From Rhodanobacter sp. C05 (GTDB taxonomy: Bacteria > Pseudomonadota > Gammaproteobacteria > Xanthomonadales > Rhodanobacteraceae), in the NCBI RefSeq assembly GCF_002001165.1, contig NZ_MUNQ01000007.1:124001-188000 (forward strand): DNA of 64,000 nucleotides. Direction: 5' to 3'. Positions 1-9,374 of the stretch are shown here, in pieces. Each line of letters begins with the position of its first letter. The stretch's first letter is position 1. The position numbers and the translations under genes are program-made. Under the pieces are notes generated by a model. The model ran no database searches. It had not been told where the DNA came from and worked only from the letters and a program-made list of their open reading frames with translations.

Positions 1-1
1 G

Positions 2-307
2 GTGGCGCTGGAATCGCTGAAGAAGGGCCTCGGCAAGCTCACCGTCAATGCCGACCGCCTCGGCACCGACCTCGACACCAGCTGGGAAGTCCTGGCTGAA
101 GCCGTGCAGACCGTGATGCGTCGCTACGGGCTGCCCGAGCCGTACGAACAGCTCAAGGCGCTGACCCGCGGCCAGGGTATCACCCGCGACTCGATGCGCA
201 CCTTCATCACCGGCCTCGACCTGCCGGCCGAGGCGAAACAGCGCCTGCTCGAATTGACACCCGCCAGCTATATCGGACTCGCCGAGACACTGGCGAAAGA
301 CGTCTGA
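2..307 (+). CDS. purB: Adenylosuccinate lyase, C-terminal part (5' truncated by window edge)
   Basis: Purine biosynthesis enzyme that splits adenylosuccinate to AMP and SAICAR to AICAR. The visible 101 residues match the C-terminal helical domain of the E. coli-type PurB: a segment reading LGKLTVN, then WEVLAEAVQTVMRRYG, PYEQLKALTRG and a terminal TPASYIGLAE. The reading frame is open from the first base, so the true start and the catalytic domains lie upstream of the window. It ends a few bases before a strong bidirectional terminator shared with the convergent cysK. Identification is from family knowledge of the PurB C-terminus; the truncation is due to the window, not to gene damage. Confidence 0.9.
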   Translation: MALESLKKGLGKLTVNADRLGTDLDTSWEVLAEAVQTVMRRYGLPEPYEQLKALTRGQGITRDSMRTFITGLDLPAEAKQRLLELTPASYIGLAETLAKDV

Positions 308-312
308 GTCAC

Positions 313-348
313 ACAACAAAAGGCCCGCAGATGCGGGCCTTTTGTTGT
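313..348. terminator. Bidirectional Rho-independent terminator between purB and cysK
   Basis: Perfect 17-bp inverted repeat (313-329 with 332-348) with a GC core (ggcccgc) and flanking A-rich and T-rich arms. It sits between convergent genes and its right arm reaches the first base of the cysK stop codon, so it can end transcription from both sides. Confidence 0.9.
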
Positions 349-1289
349 CACTCGATCTCGTCCGAGCCTTCGTTGACACCCTCGAACAGGAAGGTCGACA
401 GATAGCGCTCGCCGGTATCCGGCAGCATCGCCAACAGCACCGAGCCATGCGGTGCATCCGTTGCGACCTGCAGTGCCGCGGCAAGCGTGGCACCGGACGA
501 TATCCCGACAAAGATGCCCTCCTGCTGCGCCAATGCCCTCGAGGTATCGCGGGCCAGCACATCGTCGACCGGCAAGATCGCATCGACCACCTTGCGGTTG
601 AGTACGGCCGGCACGAAGTCCGGCGTCCAGCCCTGGATCTTGTGCGGCTGCCACTCCTTGCCCGACAGCAACGCCGCACCAGCCGGCTCGGTGGCGATGA
701 TCTTCACCTGTGGCCGCGCCACCTTGAGGACTTCACCGACGCCGGTAATGGTGCCACCAGTGCCCCAACCGCTGACGAAATAATCCAGCCGACGACCGGC
801 GAAGTCGCGCAGGATCTCCGGCGCCGTGGTCTGGCGGTGATAGGCCGGGTTGGCCGGATTCTCGAACTGGCTGGCAAGGAACCAGCCGTGCTTCTGCGCC
901 AGCTCTGCTGCCTTCTGCACCATGCCAGTGCCGCGAGCAGCAGCCGGTGTCAGCAGTACCTTGCCGCCGTAGGCGCGGATCAGCTTGCGTCGCTCGATCG
1001 AGAAGGTCTCGCTCATCACCGCTACGAACGGATAGCCGCGCGCTGCACACACCGCCGCCAGCGCCACGCCAGTATTGCCCGAGGTGGCCTCGATCACGGT
1101 CTGGCCCGGTTTTAGCGCGCCCCGCTGCTCGGCATCGAGGATGATCGCCAGCGCCAGGCGATCCTTCACCGAGCCGGCCGGATTGAACGCCTCCACCTTC
1201 ACGTACAGCTCGACGTGCTTCGGCGCCAGGCGGTGGAGTTTGATGATCGGCGTATTGCCGATGGTGTCGAGAATGCTGTTGTAGATCAT
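348..1289 (-). CDS. cysK: Cysteine synthase A (O-acetylserine sulfhydrylase)
   Basis: PLP enzyme that joins sulfide to O-acetyl-L-serine, the last step of cysteine synthesis. The 313-residue length is normal. The PLP lysine lies in SVKDRLAL (K42), the substrate loop TSGNTG is at 69-74, and the phosphate-binding GTGGTITG and the C-terminal ISSGATLAA are present. The ATG is preceded by GGAGTGA. It is the downstream gene of cysG (69 bp gap, same strand), so the pair is probably one transcript supplying siroheme and fixing the sulfide that the nearby cysJIH operon makes. The CysM paralogue, or a cystathionine beta-synthase role, cannot be excluded from motifs alone, but the cys context favours CysK. 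Confidence 0.93.
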   Translation of the reverse strand: MIYNSILDTIGNTPIIKLHRLAPKHVELYVKVEAFNPAGSVKDRLALAIILDAEQRGALKPGQTVIEATSGNTGVALAAVCAARGYPFVAVMSETFSIERRKLIRAYGGKVLLTPAAARGTGMVQKAAELAQKHGWFLASQFENPANPAYHRQTTAPEILRDFAGRRLDYFVSGWGTGGTITGVGEVLKVARPQVKIIATEPAGAALLSGKEWQPHKIQGWTPDFVPAVLNRKVVDAILPVDDVLARDTSRALAQQEGIFVGISSGATLAAALQVATDAPHGSVLLAMLPDTGERYLSTFLFEGVNEGSDEIE

Positions 1290-1358
1290 GGGTCACTCCA
1301 TGGAAACCGGCGGGGAAACAGCGTCGGCGATGATGCGCCCACACAGGTAAAACTATCG

Positions 1359-2849
1359 TCAGCCACGGTGGATAGCGGCCAGCAGATCGGCATGCACCGG
1401 CGATGGCTGGATGCTGCTGCGCCTACCCGTCGCTGCCACGCGAATATCGTGCACCGTCGCACCCAGCGGTGGCTGACCGAACCAGGCCAACGACTGCGCC
1501 AGCGCCGCGACTTCGCCCAGGATCAGCAGCGCCGGCGAGCCCACGGCGTGCGCAGACGCGCGCTCGGCCAGGTTCGCCAAGGTGCCGGTGACCACCCGCT
1601 GTTCCGCGCGCGAGCCGTTTTCGATCAACGCAAACGGGGTCGTGGTTGCGCGACCGTGTTCGATCAAACGCGCCTGCAGCGACGCCAGTTCGCCCACGCC
1701 CATGTAGACCGCCAACGTCTGCCGCTCCTGCGCCAGCGCCACCCAGTCCAGCGTGTCGAGCGAACTGCGGCAGTGCGCAGTGACGAAACGTACCGACTGT
1801 GCATGATCGCGATGCGTCAACGGTATGCCGGCATAGGCTGCGCAAGCCACCGCAGCGGTAATGCCAGGCACCACCTCGTAGGGAATTTCGTGGCTGCGCA
1901 GGAACTCCAGCTCCTCGCCACCACGGCCGAACACAAACGGATCGCCGCCCTTCAACCGCACCACCCGCCGACCCGCACGCGCATGCTCCAGCAGCAAGGC
2001 ATGGATGCCATCCTGGGTCGTGTGATGATTGCCCGCCTGCTTGCCGACCTCGATGCGTTCGGCATCGCGCCGCGCCAGTTCCAGCACCTCGGCACTGACC
2101 AGCCGGTCGTGCAGGATCACGTCCGCCTCGTTCAGTGCACGCAAGGCGCGCAGGGTCAGCAGACCGGGATCGCCGGGGCCGGCGCCCACCAGCACGACCG
2201 ATCCCGTGTGCACCGGTGACGCCGAGGCGAGCGCCTGCTCCGCTGCCTGAAGTGCCTCCTTTGGCTGTCCTTGACGCAACAGCGCTGCGACCGGGCCGGC
2301 AAACAGAGTTTCGTAAAACTGCCGCCGCGCCGCCATGTCCGGCAGTCGGCTGCGGATGCGCCCACGCAGCCCGGCCGCCAGGGTTGTCAGCGCGCCCAGC
2401 GAATGGTCGAGCACGGTCTCCAGCCGTTCACGCAACAGCCGCGCCAGCATCGGTGCTTCGCCGCCACTGGAGATCGCAATGACCAGCGGCGCACGGTCGA
2501 CCACCGCAGGCACATGGAAACTCGACAGCGACGCATCATCGACCACGTTGACGAAGATCCGCCGCAACCCTGCCAGCGTGGCGACCAGGGCATTCGTCTC
2601 GCGATCGGACGTAGCCGCCACCACCAGCCAGAGCCGATCGAGCCAGCCTTCCTGGAAGGCATCGGCACGATGCGCAACACGCCCTTCGCTGACCCAGCGA
2701 CGCAGTTGCGGCGTCAGCGTCGGCGCATTCACCGTCACCTGGGCCTGCGCGCCTAGCAACGCAGCAACCTTGCGTTCGGCTACCGCACCACCGCCCACCA
2801 CCAGCACGGCACGATGCGACAGATCCGCGAACAGCGGGTAGAGCTTCAT
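1359..2849 (-). CDS. cysG: Siroheme synthase, fused CysG (uroporphyrinogen methyltransferase / precorrin-2 dehydrogenase / ferrochelatase)
   Basis: Trifunctional enzyme making siroheme, the cofactor of sulfite reductase CysI encoded just downstream of cysB. The N-terminal half (about residues 1-210) is the NAD-dependent dehydrogenase/ferrochelatase with [14 protein letters not shown] near residue 15 and [15 protein letters not shown]. The C-terminal half is the SAM-dependent methyltransferase, with [35 protein letters not shown] and VPGITAA. The start used is the ATG at 2849 ([10 protein letters not shown]), which aligns with E. coli CysG MDHLPIFCQL. An in-frame ATG nine codons further up at 2876 is less likely. 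It is probably co-transcribed with cysK and divergent from cysB. Confidence 0.92.
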   Translation of the reverse strand: MKLYPLFADLSHRAVLVVGGGAVAERKVAALLGAQAQVTVNAPTLTPQLRRWVSEGRVAHRADAFQEGWLDRLWLVVAATSDRETNALVATLAGLRRIFVNVVDDASLSSFHVPAVVDRAPLVIAISSGGEAPMLARLLRERLETVLDHSLGALTTLAAGLRGRIRSRLPDMAARRQFYETLFAGPVAALLRQGQPKEALQAAEQALASASPVHTGSVVLVGAGPGDPGLLTLRALRALNEADVILHDRLVSAEVLELARRDAERIEVGKQAGNHHTTQDGIHALLLEHARAGRRVVRLKGGDPFVFGRGGEELEFLRSHEIPYEVVPGITAAVACAAYAGIPLTHRDHAQSVRFVTAHCRSSLDTLDWVALAQERQTLAVYMGVGELASLQARLIEHGRATTTPFALIENGSRAEQRVVTGTLANLAERASAHAVGSPALLILGEVAALAQSLAWFGQPPLGATVHDIRVAATGRRSSIQPSPVHADLLAAIHRG

Positions 2850-2971
2850 GATGGGATGAACCTGCCTTGCGTGCATGGATGCAGAGCTACGCTACGAAGA
2901 GCACACCAGCCCGGCAAATGATTTGTTCCGGCGCGCATATGCCATTGGGTTATGGCCATCCATAAAAATGG

Positions 2972-3000
2972 TTGACTTATTTGTTAAATGGCCGTATAGA
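2972..3000 (+). promoter_or_regulatory. Sigma70-type promoter of cysB
   Basis: TTGACT (2972-2977), a 17-bp spacer and TATAGA (2995-3000): near-consensus hexamers at ideal spacing, reading towards cysB. The implied start point near 3007 leaves a leader of about 160 nt. The -10 hexamer overlaps the Met-box-like palindrome at 2998-3005. Confidence 0.7.
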
Positions 3001-3005
3001 CGTCT
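2998..3005. promoter_or_regulatory. Met-box-like operator (AGACGTCT) on the cysB promoter
   Basis: The 8-mer AGACGTCT is identical to the enterobacterial MetJ operator half-site consensus and is embedded in a 10-bp palindrome, TAGACGTCTA (2997-3006). The adjoining upstream 8-mer (2990-2997) matches at 5 of 8 positions, as expected for a weak second box in a tandem operator. It covers the end of the -10 element, so a bound protein would block polymerase. The binding protein is inferred; no metJ gene is in this window. Confidence 0.5.
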
Positions 3006-3166
3006 AACAATGAAAAGCACAACCAATCATCAAGCAAGCATCCACAACGTCCTTGGCATCGTTGCCTCCGCCGTGCCATGCACGATGCCGGCCAGTTCCA
3101 TGCGATGTATCTGTACTTCGCTCGCGCCTCAATCCATCGACCACGACCGCCTACGGACCCATCGTC

Positions 3167-4159
3167 ATGACACTTACCCAGTTGCGCTATCTCATCGCCA
3201 TCGCCGACTCCGGCCTCAACATCACGCTTGCCGCCGAGCGCGTGCATGCCACCCAGCCCGGGCTGAGCAAGCAGCTAAGACAGCTTGAGGACGAGCTCGG
3301 CTTCCAGCTGTTTGTGCGCAAAGGCAAGAGCCTCGACGCAGTAACCCCAGCCGGCGCCCAGGTGCTGGAACGCGCACGCACGATCCTCGCCGAGGCCGGC
3401 AATATCCGTTCGATCGCCGCAAACCTGCGCAACGAGGCGCATGGCGAGCTGCGCATCGCCACCACCCATACTCAGGCACGTTTTGCCCTGCCAACCGCGA
3501 TCGGCGCGCTCAATGCCGACTATCCGCAGGTCAGCGTGCACCTGCAGCCGGTACGTGATGCCGAAGTGCTGGCGCAGCTGGAGGCCGGCCGGGTCGATCT
3601 GGCCGTGGTCAGCAGCACCGGCGCACCGCCAGCGAACGGCATTGCGCTGCCGGCTTATCACTGGCAGCGGGTGATCGTCGTGCCGAGAGGCCATCCGCTG
3701 GCTACGCACAAGCAGCCGGTATCGCTGGAACAATTGGCGCAACTGCCGCTGATCAGCTACGACTCCTCGCAAAAAGCGGAGTCATCGCTGCGCCGCGCCT
3801 TCGATGCCGTCGATCTGTCACCGCAGATCGCGATGACCGCCAGTGACGCCGACCTGATCAAGACCTATGTACGTGCCGGGCTGGGCGTCGGTGTGCTGGC
3901 CGAGATGGCCATGCTGCCCACGGACACCGACCTGCATGTGTTGCCGGCCGATCACCTGTTCCCGCCTTGCACGACCTGGATCGTGCTGCGCCGTGAACGC
4001 GTGTTGCGTGCCTATGTGCTGGAGTTCATCAGCCTGTTCGCGCCACACCTGCAGCGCCGCGAAGTGGCGCGGGCGCTGGCCGCCGATGCGGCAGGCGACT
4101 GGCCGGCCGTGCCGCACTGGCGGGAACGCTCACGGGCAACGCTGCCGGACGCCGCCTGA
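3167..4159 (+). CDS. cysB: CysB-type LysR-family transcriptional regulator of cysteine biosynthesis
   Basis: LysR regulator of 330 residues. The N-terminal winged helix reads MTLTQLRYLIAIADSG with ATQPGLSKQLRQLEDELG as the recognition helix region, followed by a linker and the periplasmic-binding-like effector domain (about 90-300). In E. coli the CysB effector is N-acetylserine or O-acetylserine, and CysB activates cysJIH, cysK and others. The ATG at 3167 is chosen because the family starts MxLxQLRY; an in-frame start at 3053 would add 38 low-complexity residues. It is flanked by cysG/cysK and cysHIJ, which fits a local regulator. It is convergent with cysH, only 30 bp apart. Confidence 0.88.
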   Translation: MTLTQLRYLIAIADSGLNITLAAERVHATQPGLSKQLRQLEDELGFQLFVRKGKSLDAVTPAGAQVLERARTILAEAGNIRSIAANLRNEAHGELRIATTHTQARFALPTAIGALNADYPQVSVHLQPVRDAEVLAQLEAGRVDLAVVSSTGAPPANGIALPAYHWQRVIVVPRGHPLATHKQPVSLEQLAQLPLISYDSSQKAESSLRRAFDAVDLSPQIAMTASDADLIKTYVRAGLGVGVLAEMAMLPTDTDLHVLPADHLFPPCTTWIVLRRERVLRAYVLEFISLFAPHLQRREVARALAADAAGDWPAVPHWRERSRATLPDAA

Positions 4160-4179
4160 TCCACCAGCCCCCAGCCCAT

Positions 4180-4202
4180 CGGCCCGGGGTCAACCCGGGC
4201 CG
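4180..4202. terminator. GC-rich hairpin at the cysB/cysH convergent junction
   Basis: Perfect 9-bp stem (4180-4188 with 4194-4202, core CGGCCCGGG) with a 5-nt loop. It overlaps the cysH stop codon and lies 20 bp after cysB. There is no T-run, so it may be a weak terminator or an mRNA 3'-end stabiliser for both genes. Confidence 0.5.
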
Positions 4203-4912
4203 TGCAACCCGCATTCACGCTTCAACCCGAAGAAGCGGGTGTCTTCAGCCTCCATGCCAGGCTCCCAGCGACGAGTGGTATGGGTGTCGCCGATCGAGAC
4301 ATAGCCCTGATCCCATAGCGGGTGATAAGGCAAACCGTGGCGTTGCAGATACATGCCCACGTCGCGGTCGCTCCAGTCGGCGATCGGATGGAATTTCCAG
4401 CGGTCACGATTCCACTCGACAAACGCGATGTCCTGTCGGCTCCTTGACTGGCTGCGCCGCAGACCGGCAAACCAGCTCTGCACGCCCAGCTCGGTCAAGG
4501 CACGCTGCATCGGCTCCACCTTGCGGATATTGTTGTAACGGTCGATGCCGTCCACACCCTGCTCCCACAGTCGCCCGTAGCGTGCCTCGGCCCAGGCGCG
4601 GCCGATCGCCGGGCGGTAGACCTTGAGATTCAGTTCGAGGCGCTCGGCCAGCGTATCGACGAATTGATAGGTTTCGGCAAACAAGTAACCCGTGTCGATC
4701 AGGATCACCGGGATATCCGGCTGCTGACGCGTCAGCAGATGCAGCGAGACTGCAGCCTGCGCACCGAAGCTCGACGACAGCGCGTGCCTGCCGGGCGTGT
4801 GTTGCAACGCCCACGCCACACGCTGCTCGGCTGTCTGTCCGGCCAGCCAGTCATTCAACCTGGCCAGCGCACGTGGATCGCGCGGATTGCGTGGCAACTC
4901 GATCGCGCTCAT
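4190..4912 (-). CDS. cysH: Phosphoadenosine phosphosulfate (PAPS) reductase
   Basis: Reduces PAPS to sulfite with thioredoxin as electron donor. The 240-residue protein shows the PP-loop-like [15 protein letters not shown], the LIDTGYLF segment, KVEP and the C-terminal redox motif ECGLH with the catalytic cysteine (C234). That cysteine is the only one in the protein: the CC...CxxC cysteines that bind the 4Fe-4S cluster of APS reductases are absent. This is therefore the PAPS-specific, E. coli-like form, and an APS kinase (cysC) should exist elsewhere. The ATG overlaps the cysI stop (ATGA), so cysJ-cysI-cysH form a tight operon. Confidence 0.94.
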   Translation of the reverse strand: MSAIELPRNPRDPRALARLNDWLAGQTAEQRVAWALQHTPGRHALSSSFGAQAAVSLHLLTRQQPDIPVILIDTGYLFAETYQFVDTLAERLELNLKVYRPAIGRAWAEARYGRLWEQGVDGIDRYNNIRKVEPMQRALTELGVQSWFAGLRRSQSRSRQDIAFVEWNRDRWKFHPIADWSDRDVGMYLQRHGLPYHPLWDQGYVSIGDTHTTRRWEPGMEAEDTRFFGLKRECGLHGPG

Positions 4913-6612
4913 GCGTTGACCTTGAGCGGAATCAACCGCGGCTGACTCAGTATCCCCACACGTAGCAGGAAATCACCGAAGCGCTCCTCCGTGTCGCGTT
5001 CACCGGCATAACGGGCAAACAGCTGGTCGAGCACTTCGAGCAAGACCGCTTCATCGACATTTTCCCGGTACAGCTGATTCAGGCGCTGCCCTCGGAAGTC
5101 CGCGCCAAGGCGTAGGTCGTAACGACCCGGAGCGCGTCCCACCAGGGCGATCTCGCCAAGGTACGGGCGCGAGCAGCCATTCGGGCAACCGGACAGGCGC
5201 AGCAGGATCGGCGCGTCGATCAGCCCATGACGATCGAGCAGCACTTCAAGCCTGGGCAACAGCTGCGGCAGATAGCGCTCGCTTTCGGCCATCGCCAGCC
5301 CGCAGGTGGGCAACGCCACGCAGGCGATCGCGTGCTGCCGGATGGCGCTGTGCTTCCGGTAGCCGTCCATGCCGTGACGGGCGACCAGCGCGTCGATGGC
5401 AGCACGATCCGCAGCCGCCACGCTGGCGATGATCAGGTTCTGGTTGCAGGTCAGGCGGATGTCGCCTTTGTGTATCGCAGCCAGCTCGCGCATACCGCTG
5501 AGCCAGGTGTGCGCTTCGGTATCGAGCAGACGGCCGGACTCGACCTGCAGAGTCAGATGCCAGCGACCGGCATGGCCTTCGATCCAGCCGTAACGATCGC
5601 CGTTGTGGTCGAAGCGAAACGCACGCTCCGGCTGCAGCGCAAAGCCGAGGCGATGTTCCAGCTCGGCCTTGAATGCGGCAAGCCCATGCCGGTCGATGGT
5701 GTATTTCAGGCGCGCATGTTTGCGCTCATTGCGATCTCCCCAGTCGCGCTGCACCGCAATCACGGTTTCGGCGAGCGCCAGCAGTTGCTCCGGCAGCACG
5801 AAGCCGATCACGTCGGCCAGCCGCGGATAGGTCGACGGGTCGCCATGGCTGGCGCCCATGCCACCGCCGATCGCTGCATTGAAGCCGGACAGCCGACCAT
5901 CCTCGATGATCGCGATCAGACCCAGGTCCTGGGCAAACACGTCGATATCGTTGAGCGGCGGAATCGCCAGTCCGATCTTGAACTTGCGTGGCAGGTAGGT
6001 CGGTCCGTACAGCGGCTCGACCTCTTCTTCGCCGACCAGCTTTTCGCCGTCGAGCCAGAGCTCGTGATAGGCGCGGGTCTTCGGCTTGAGATGCTCGGAC
6101 AGGCGCACCGCCCACGCATACGCTTGCTCATGCGCCTGCGATTCGACCGGGTTGGTATTGCACACCACGTTGCGGTTGACGTCGCCGCACGCGGCGATGG
6201 TGCTGGCCATGGCCGCATCGATCGCCGCGATGGTCGGCTTAAGGTTGCGCTTGATGATGCCGTGCCACTGGAAGGTCTGTCGCGTGGTGATGCGCAGACC
6301 ACTGCTGGCGTAGTCCCCGGCGATCTTGTCGAACGCCAGCCATTGCGCCGTCGTCATCACTCCGCCAGGCAGGCGCGCGCGCACCATGAAAGCATACGCC
6401 GGCTCCAGCTTCTGGCGGCGACGCTCGTCCCGGATGTCGCGATCATCCTGCAGGTAGCTGCCGTGGAACTTGAGCAGCTTGTTGTCATCCTCGCTGATCG
6501 CACCGGTGACCGTGTCAGCCAGCCCTTCGGCGATGCTGCCGCGCAGGTAGCGGCTTTCTTGCTTGATTGTCTCGAGATGGGAAGGCATGGACTGACTCGT
6601 ATCAATAGACAT
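4909..6612 (-). CDS. cysI: Sulfite reductase hemoprotein beta-component
   Basis: Six-electron reduction of sulfite to sulfide, using siroheme and a 4Fe-4S cluster fed by CysJ. The start at 6612 ([12 protein letters not shown]) gives 567 residues, as in E. coli. A much longer in-frame extension inside cysJ is rejected because homology begins at [10 protein letters not shown]. Substrate-site basic residues are in RLPGGVMTT and RTTRQTFQ-like segments (here [12 protein letters not shown]) and in [10 protein letters not shown]. The cluster/siroheme cysteines are CVALPTC and CPNGC. The first bases overlap the end of cysJ by 11 bp, and the end overlaps cysH by 4 bp, suggesting translational coupling. 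Confidence 0.95.
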   Translation of the reverse strand: MSIDTSQSMPSHLETIKQESRYLRGSIAEGLADTVTGAISEDDNKLLKFHGSYLQDDRDIRDERRRQKLEPAYAFMVRARLPGGVMTTAQWLAFDKIAGDYASSGLRITTRQTFQWHGIIKRNLKPTIAAIDAAMASTIAACGDVNRNVVCNTNPVESQAHEQAYAWAVRLSEHLKPKTRAYHELWLDGEKLVGEEEVEPLYGPTYLPRKFKIGLAIPPLNDIDVFAQDLGLIAIIEDGRLSGFNAAIGGGMGASHGDPSTYPRLADVIGFVLPEQLLALAETVIAVQRDWGDRNERKHARLKYTIDRHGLAAFKAELEHRLGFALQPERAFRFDHNGDRYGWIEGHAGRWHLTLQVESGRLLDTEAHTWLSGMRELAAIHKGDIRLTCNQNLIIASVAAADRAAIDALVARHGMDGYRKHSAIRQHAIACVALPTCGLAMAESERYLPQLLPRLEVLLDRHGLIDAPILLRLSGCPNGCSRPYLGEIALVGRAPGRYDLRLGADFRGQRLNQLYRENVDEAVLLEVLDQLFARYAGERDTEERFGDFLLRVGILSQPRLIPLKVNA

Positions 6613-8437
6613 CGCGGGCGTAACGGCCCTGTTGCAGCAATTCGGCAAGCCAGGTTCTGGCATCTTCGACGGACAGGCCGCCGTGCGTGGCGACCACGTC
6701 CTGAAGCGCCTCATGCACATCCTTCGCCATGTGCGCAGAATCCCCGCAGACATAAAGATGGGCACCCTCGCGCAGCCATGCGTACAACTCGCGGCCGTTC
6801 TCGCGTATGCGCTGCTGGACATAGGTCTTCTGGACGGAATCCCGGGAGAACGCCAGATCAAGGCGATGCAATGCACCGCTACGCAGGGCTTCCTGCCATT
6901 CCACCTGGTAGAGGAAATCCTGTGAGAAATGACGGTTTCCGAAGATCAGCCAGTTGCGGCCACTGGCTGTCGTCGCCTGGCGCTCCTGCACGAAGGCGCG
7001 GAAGGGCGCAATGCCGGTACCAGGACCGATCATGATTACGTCGCGACTGCCATCGGCGGGCAGCCGGAAGCGCTCGTTCGACTCGACGAATACCGGTACC
7101 CGCGTGTCATCTCCAGCACCCGCGAGGAAGGCCGAAGCAGCTCCATAGTGAGCACTTCCGTACGCGGCGTACTCCACCACACCGACCGTCAGGTGGACTT
7201 CGTCGTGACCAACCAGCCCGGCGCTGGACGCGATCGAGTACAGCCGTGGCGTCAGTGGACGCAGTGTTGCCACCAACTGTGCTGCATCCCAGCTCGCCGG
7301 AAATTCGCGCAGCAGGTCGATCGGCTGATGGCTTTCCAGCAAAGTCGCGAAGGCGGCCTGCTGCCCCGGCTCAAGCACACGCTGCAGGTCAGCATGCCTG
7401 GTCACTGCGGCCTGAGCCGTCACCAGCGGCCGGGTCAACCGGGTAAGTTCACGCTCATGGCTGAGCCAGCGCGCCAGCGGCAGGCGGCGGCCCTCATGCT
7501 CGATCTCGCGCGAACCGTCGAGCCTCAACGCCGACAGCCACTGCTCGACGAGCACGGGTGGATTCTGCGGCCACACACCGATGGCATCACCGGGCTCGTA
7601 ACGCAAGCCGGAACCTTCCAGCGAGAGCTCGATATGGCGCACGTCGCGAACACTGTCGCGCGACACGATGCGCTGGTTTTCCAGCACGGTGGCCGGAAAC
7701 GGTTTGTCGCGGGAATGCAGCAACGGCGCACTGACCGCATGCAACGGGCCGGCATGGCGCACCGAGGCGACCGGCACGCTCAAAACCTCTCGTGCCGTCT
7801 CCAGCACACCAGCTGACCATTCGGCAGCGGTCGAATCGAAATCCACGTCCGCCTCACCAAGCGCAGCGAAGCGGCTGGCGCCGAGCTCGATCAGGCGCGC
7901 ATCCAGCTCGCGGCTGACTGCACAGAACTTCGGATAGCTCGAATCACCCAGCCCCAGCACGGCAAACTTCAGCTGTGGCAACCTGGGCGCACGCTTGCCG
8001 GAAATGAACTCGATGAAGCCAATCGCATCATCCGGCGGATCGCCATCGCCCTGGCTGCTGATCACCACGACCAGATGGCGCTCCTGCACCAGCTCCCTCG
8101 ACGGGTAGGCGCCGGCCCGCAACAGGCGCACCGCCAATCCGGCAGCTTCCGCCCTGCCCGCCAACTGCTCAGCCACGCGCCGCGAATTGCCGGTCTGGCT
8201 GCCGTAGACGATGCTCAGGCGTTCGCCTGCCTGAGCGATTGGAGCCATCAGTGGCCCGCCGACCACAGTCAGTCCGGCATGCTCCGTGGATCCCGCCGCC
8301 AGGGCCGCGCTGTATGCCGCGATCCAGTACAGGTCAGCCGCCGCCAGGCCGCTCGTCAGACTGGCCAGTTGGGCAAGCCGTCCTGCATCAAGTGTCGGGG
8401 CTGGCATCGACGGTTTCAGCGCAGCGTTCACGTGCAT
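6602..8437 (-). CDS. cysJ: Sulfite reductase [NADPH] flavoprotein alpha-component
   Basis: Passes electrons from NADPH via FAD and FMN to CysI. The 611 residues are organised as a flavodoxin domain (about 70-215, [16 protein letters not shown]), a ferredoxin-reductase FAD domain (PRLYSIAS) and an NADPH domain ([24 protein letters not shown]), ending in the conserved RYARDVY. It is the first gene of cysJIH. The ATG at 8437 touches its Shine-Dalgarno AAGGA. An in-frame GTG two codons in (8431) is spaced 6 nt from AAGGA and could be the real start. A tandem Met-box-like array begins 8 bp upstream. Confidence 0.94.
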   Translation of the reverse strand: MHVNAALKPSMPAPTLDAGRLAQLASLTSGLAAADLYWIAAYSAALAAGSTEHAGLTVVGGPLMAPIAQAGERLSIVYGSQTGNSRRVAEQLAGRAEAAGLAVRLLRAGAYPSRELVQERHLVVVISSQGDGDPPDDAIGFIEFISGKRAPRLPQLKFAVLGLGDSSYPKFCAVSRELDARLIELGASRFAALGEADVDFDSTAAEWSAGVLETAREVLSVPVASVRHAGPLHAVSAPLLHSRDKPFPATVLENQRIVSRDSVRDVRHIELSLEGSGLRYEPGDAIGVWPQNPPVLVEQWLSALRLDGSREIEHEGRRLPLARWLSHERELTRLTRPLVTAQAAVTRHADLQRVLEPGQQAAFATLLESHQPIDLLREFPASWDAAQLVATLRPLTPRLYSIASSAGLVGHDEVHLTVGVVEYAAYGSAHYGAASAFLAGAGDDTRVPVFVESNERFRLPADGSRDVIMIGPGTGIAPFRAFVQERQATTASGRNWLIFGNRHFSQDFLYQVEWQEALRSGALHRLDLAFSRDSVQKTYVQQRIRENGRELYAWLREGAHLYVCGDSAHMAKDVHEALQDVVATHGGLSVEDARTWLAELLQQGRYARDVY

Positions 8438-8444
8438 TCCTTTT

Positions 8445-8476
8445 GGACGTCTTTACGTCTCGATGTCCATATTACG
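8445..8476. promoter_or_regulatory. Tandem Met-box-like array and cysJ promoter region
   Basis: Three contiguous 8-mers, GGACGTCT (8445-8452, 7/8 to AGACGTCT), TTACGTCT (8453-8460, 6/8) and CGATGTCC (8461-8468, 5/8), are spaced exactly 8 bp apart, which is the register of MetJ operators. A minus-strand -10-like TAATAT lies at 8469-8474, putting the array over the expected cysJ start point. The region is shared with the divergent exporter gene. The regulator is inferred. Confidence 0.5.
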
Positions 8477-8510
8477 TATCCATGAAAATCACCGGAAAGC
8501 ATATGTTGGC

Positions 8511-9335
8511 ATGTCGTTATGCCCGGCACTCATTTCTATGCACTGCGTTGCAGGGCTGATACTCTTCCGGGACGCCCTGAATGACCCGACAGACTTGATC
8601 GAACTGCTTACCTTCATCGCCGTCGGCGCTTTCGCCCAGCTGATCGACGGCGCGCTCGGCATGGCTTATGGCGTGACCTCGGCGGGGCTGCTGATGGGGC
8701 TTGGCATGCCGCCGGTCGCCGCCAGCGCCAGCGTCCATTACGCCGAGACGTTCACCTGCGGCGCCTCGGGTATCAGCCATCTGATGGCCGGCAATGTGCG
8801 GCGATCGCTTTTTCTTGCGCTGGTGATACCAGGCGTACTGGGTTCCCTGCTCGGCGTGCTGGTCGCCGTCAATGTGCCGCCACAATGGATGCGGATCGCA
8901 CTGACACCGTATCTGCTGGGCATGGGTCTGTTTCTGCTGTTTCGCCGCAGCCACCGGCCGGGGGAACGCACCGACGTGCCACGTGGCACCTCACCCATGG
9001 CACTCGCTGCCGGGTTTGTCGACGCGATCGGCGGCGGCGGCTGGAGCGCGCTGACCGTCACTATCCTGATTGCACGTGGCCTGCCGCCACGCGTGGTGAT
9101 CGGCAGCGTGCACCTGGCCAAATGCGTGGTGAGCATCGCTGCCAGCATGAGCTTCCTGCTTACCATCGGCACCAGTCATGGCATGGCGGTGATCGGCCTG
9201 ATCATTGGCGGCGTGCTCGCCGCACCGTTCGGCGCGCTGTTCATCCGCCGCATTCCGGCGCGGGCCGCAACCTTGCTGGCCGGCCTCGCCGTGCTCGCCC
9301 TGGGCATCAACAACGCCGTTCGCATGTTCGGCTGA
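8511..9335 (+). CDS. TSUP (TauE/SafE) family membrane exporter, probable sulfite exporter
   Basis: Integral membrane protein of the 4-toluene-sulfonate uptake permease (TSUP) family, whose TauE/SafE members move sulfite, sulfoacetate or related anions. The repeat signature is visible twice: GAFAQLIDGALGMAYG near the N-terminus and AAGFVDAIGGGGWSALT in the middle, with about 7-8 hydrophobic helices. The start is uncertain. The ATG at 8511 with ggaaag upstream gives 274 residues; ATG 8538 or TTG 8595 are alternatives, the last nearest the usual family start. It is divergent from cysJIH across a 73-bp spacer, so export of excess sulfite from the same pathway is a reasonable inference. The substrate is not proven by sequence. 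Confidence 0.8.
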   Translation: MSLCPALISMHCVAGLILFRDALNDPTDLIELLTFIAVGAFAQLIDGALGMAYGVTSAGLLMGLGMPPVAASASVHYAETFTCGASGISHLMAGNVRRSLFLALVIPGVLGSLLGVLVAVNVPPQWMRIALTPYLLGMGLFLLFRRSHRPGERTDVPRGTSPMALAAGFVDAIGGGGWSALTVTILIARGLPPRVVIGSVHLAKCVVSIAASMSFLLTIGTSHGMAVIGLIIGGVLAAPFGALFIRRIPARAATLLAGLAVLALGINNAVRMFG

Positions 9336-9374
9336 GGCCAATCCAAACCCGGCCGCCGCCACTACAATGGGCGG

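Larger units (their letters stand above)
2850..3166. other. Divergent intergenic region between cysG and cysB
   Basis: 317 bp without a convincing gene. It holds the cysB promoter (2972-3000), a perfect Met-box-like 8-mer (2998-3005) and a small dyad GCCAT/ATGGC (2941-2945, 2952-2956). A poor minus-strand promoter (TTAACA-N17-TATGGA) lies across the same stretch and could serve cysG, but only its -35 is good. The remaining 160 bp in front of cysB show nothing I recognise. Confidence 0.6.

Noticed and set aside
4190-4912. cysH as an APS reductase
   Set aside because: The two cysteine pairs for a 4Fe-4S cluster are missing (only one cysteine in the protein), so it is the PAPS form.
6613-6876. 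88-residue N-terminal extension of CysI
   Set aside because: It lies inside the cysJ coding region in another frame, and homology to CysI starts at the ATG at 6612.
5227-7035. 602-codon plus-strand open frame opposite cysI
   Set aside because: It runs antisense to conserved cysI and the end of cysJ, has a low-complexity Arg/Gln/His-rich translation and no family resemblance: a GC-rich coding shadow.
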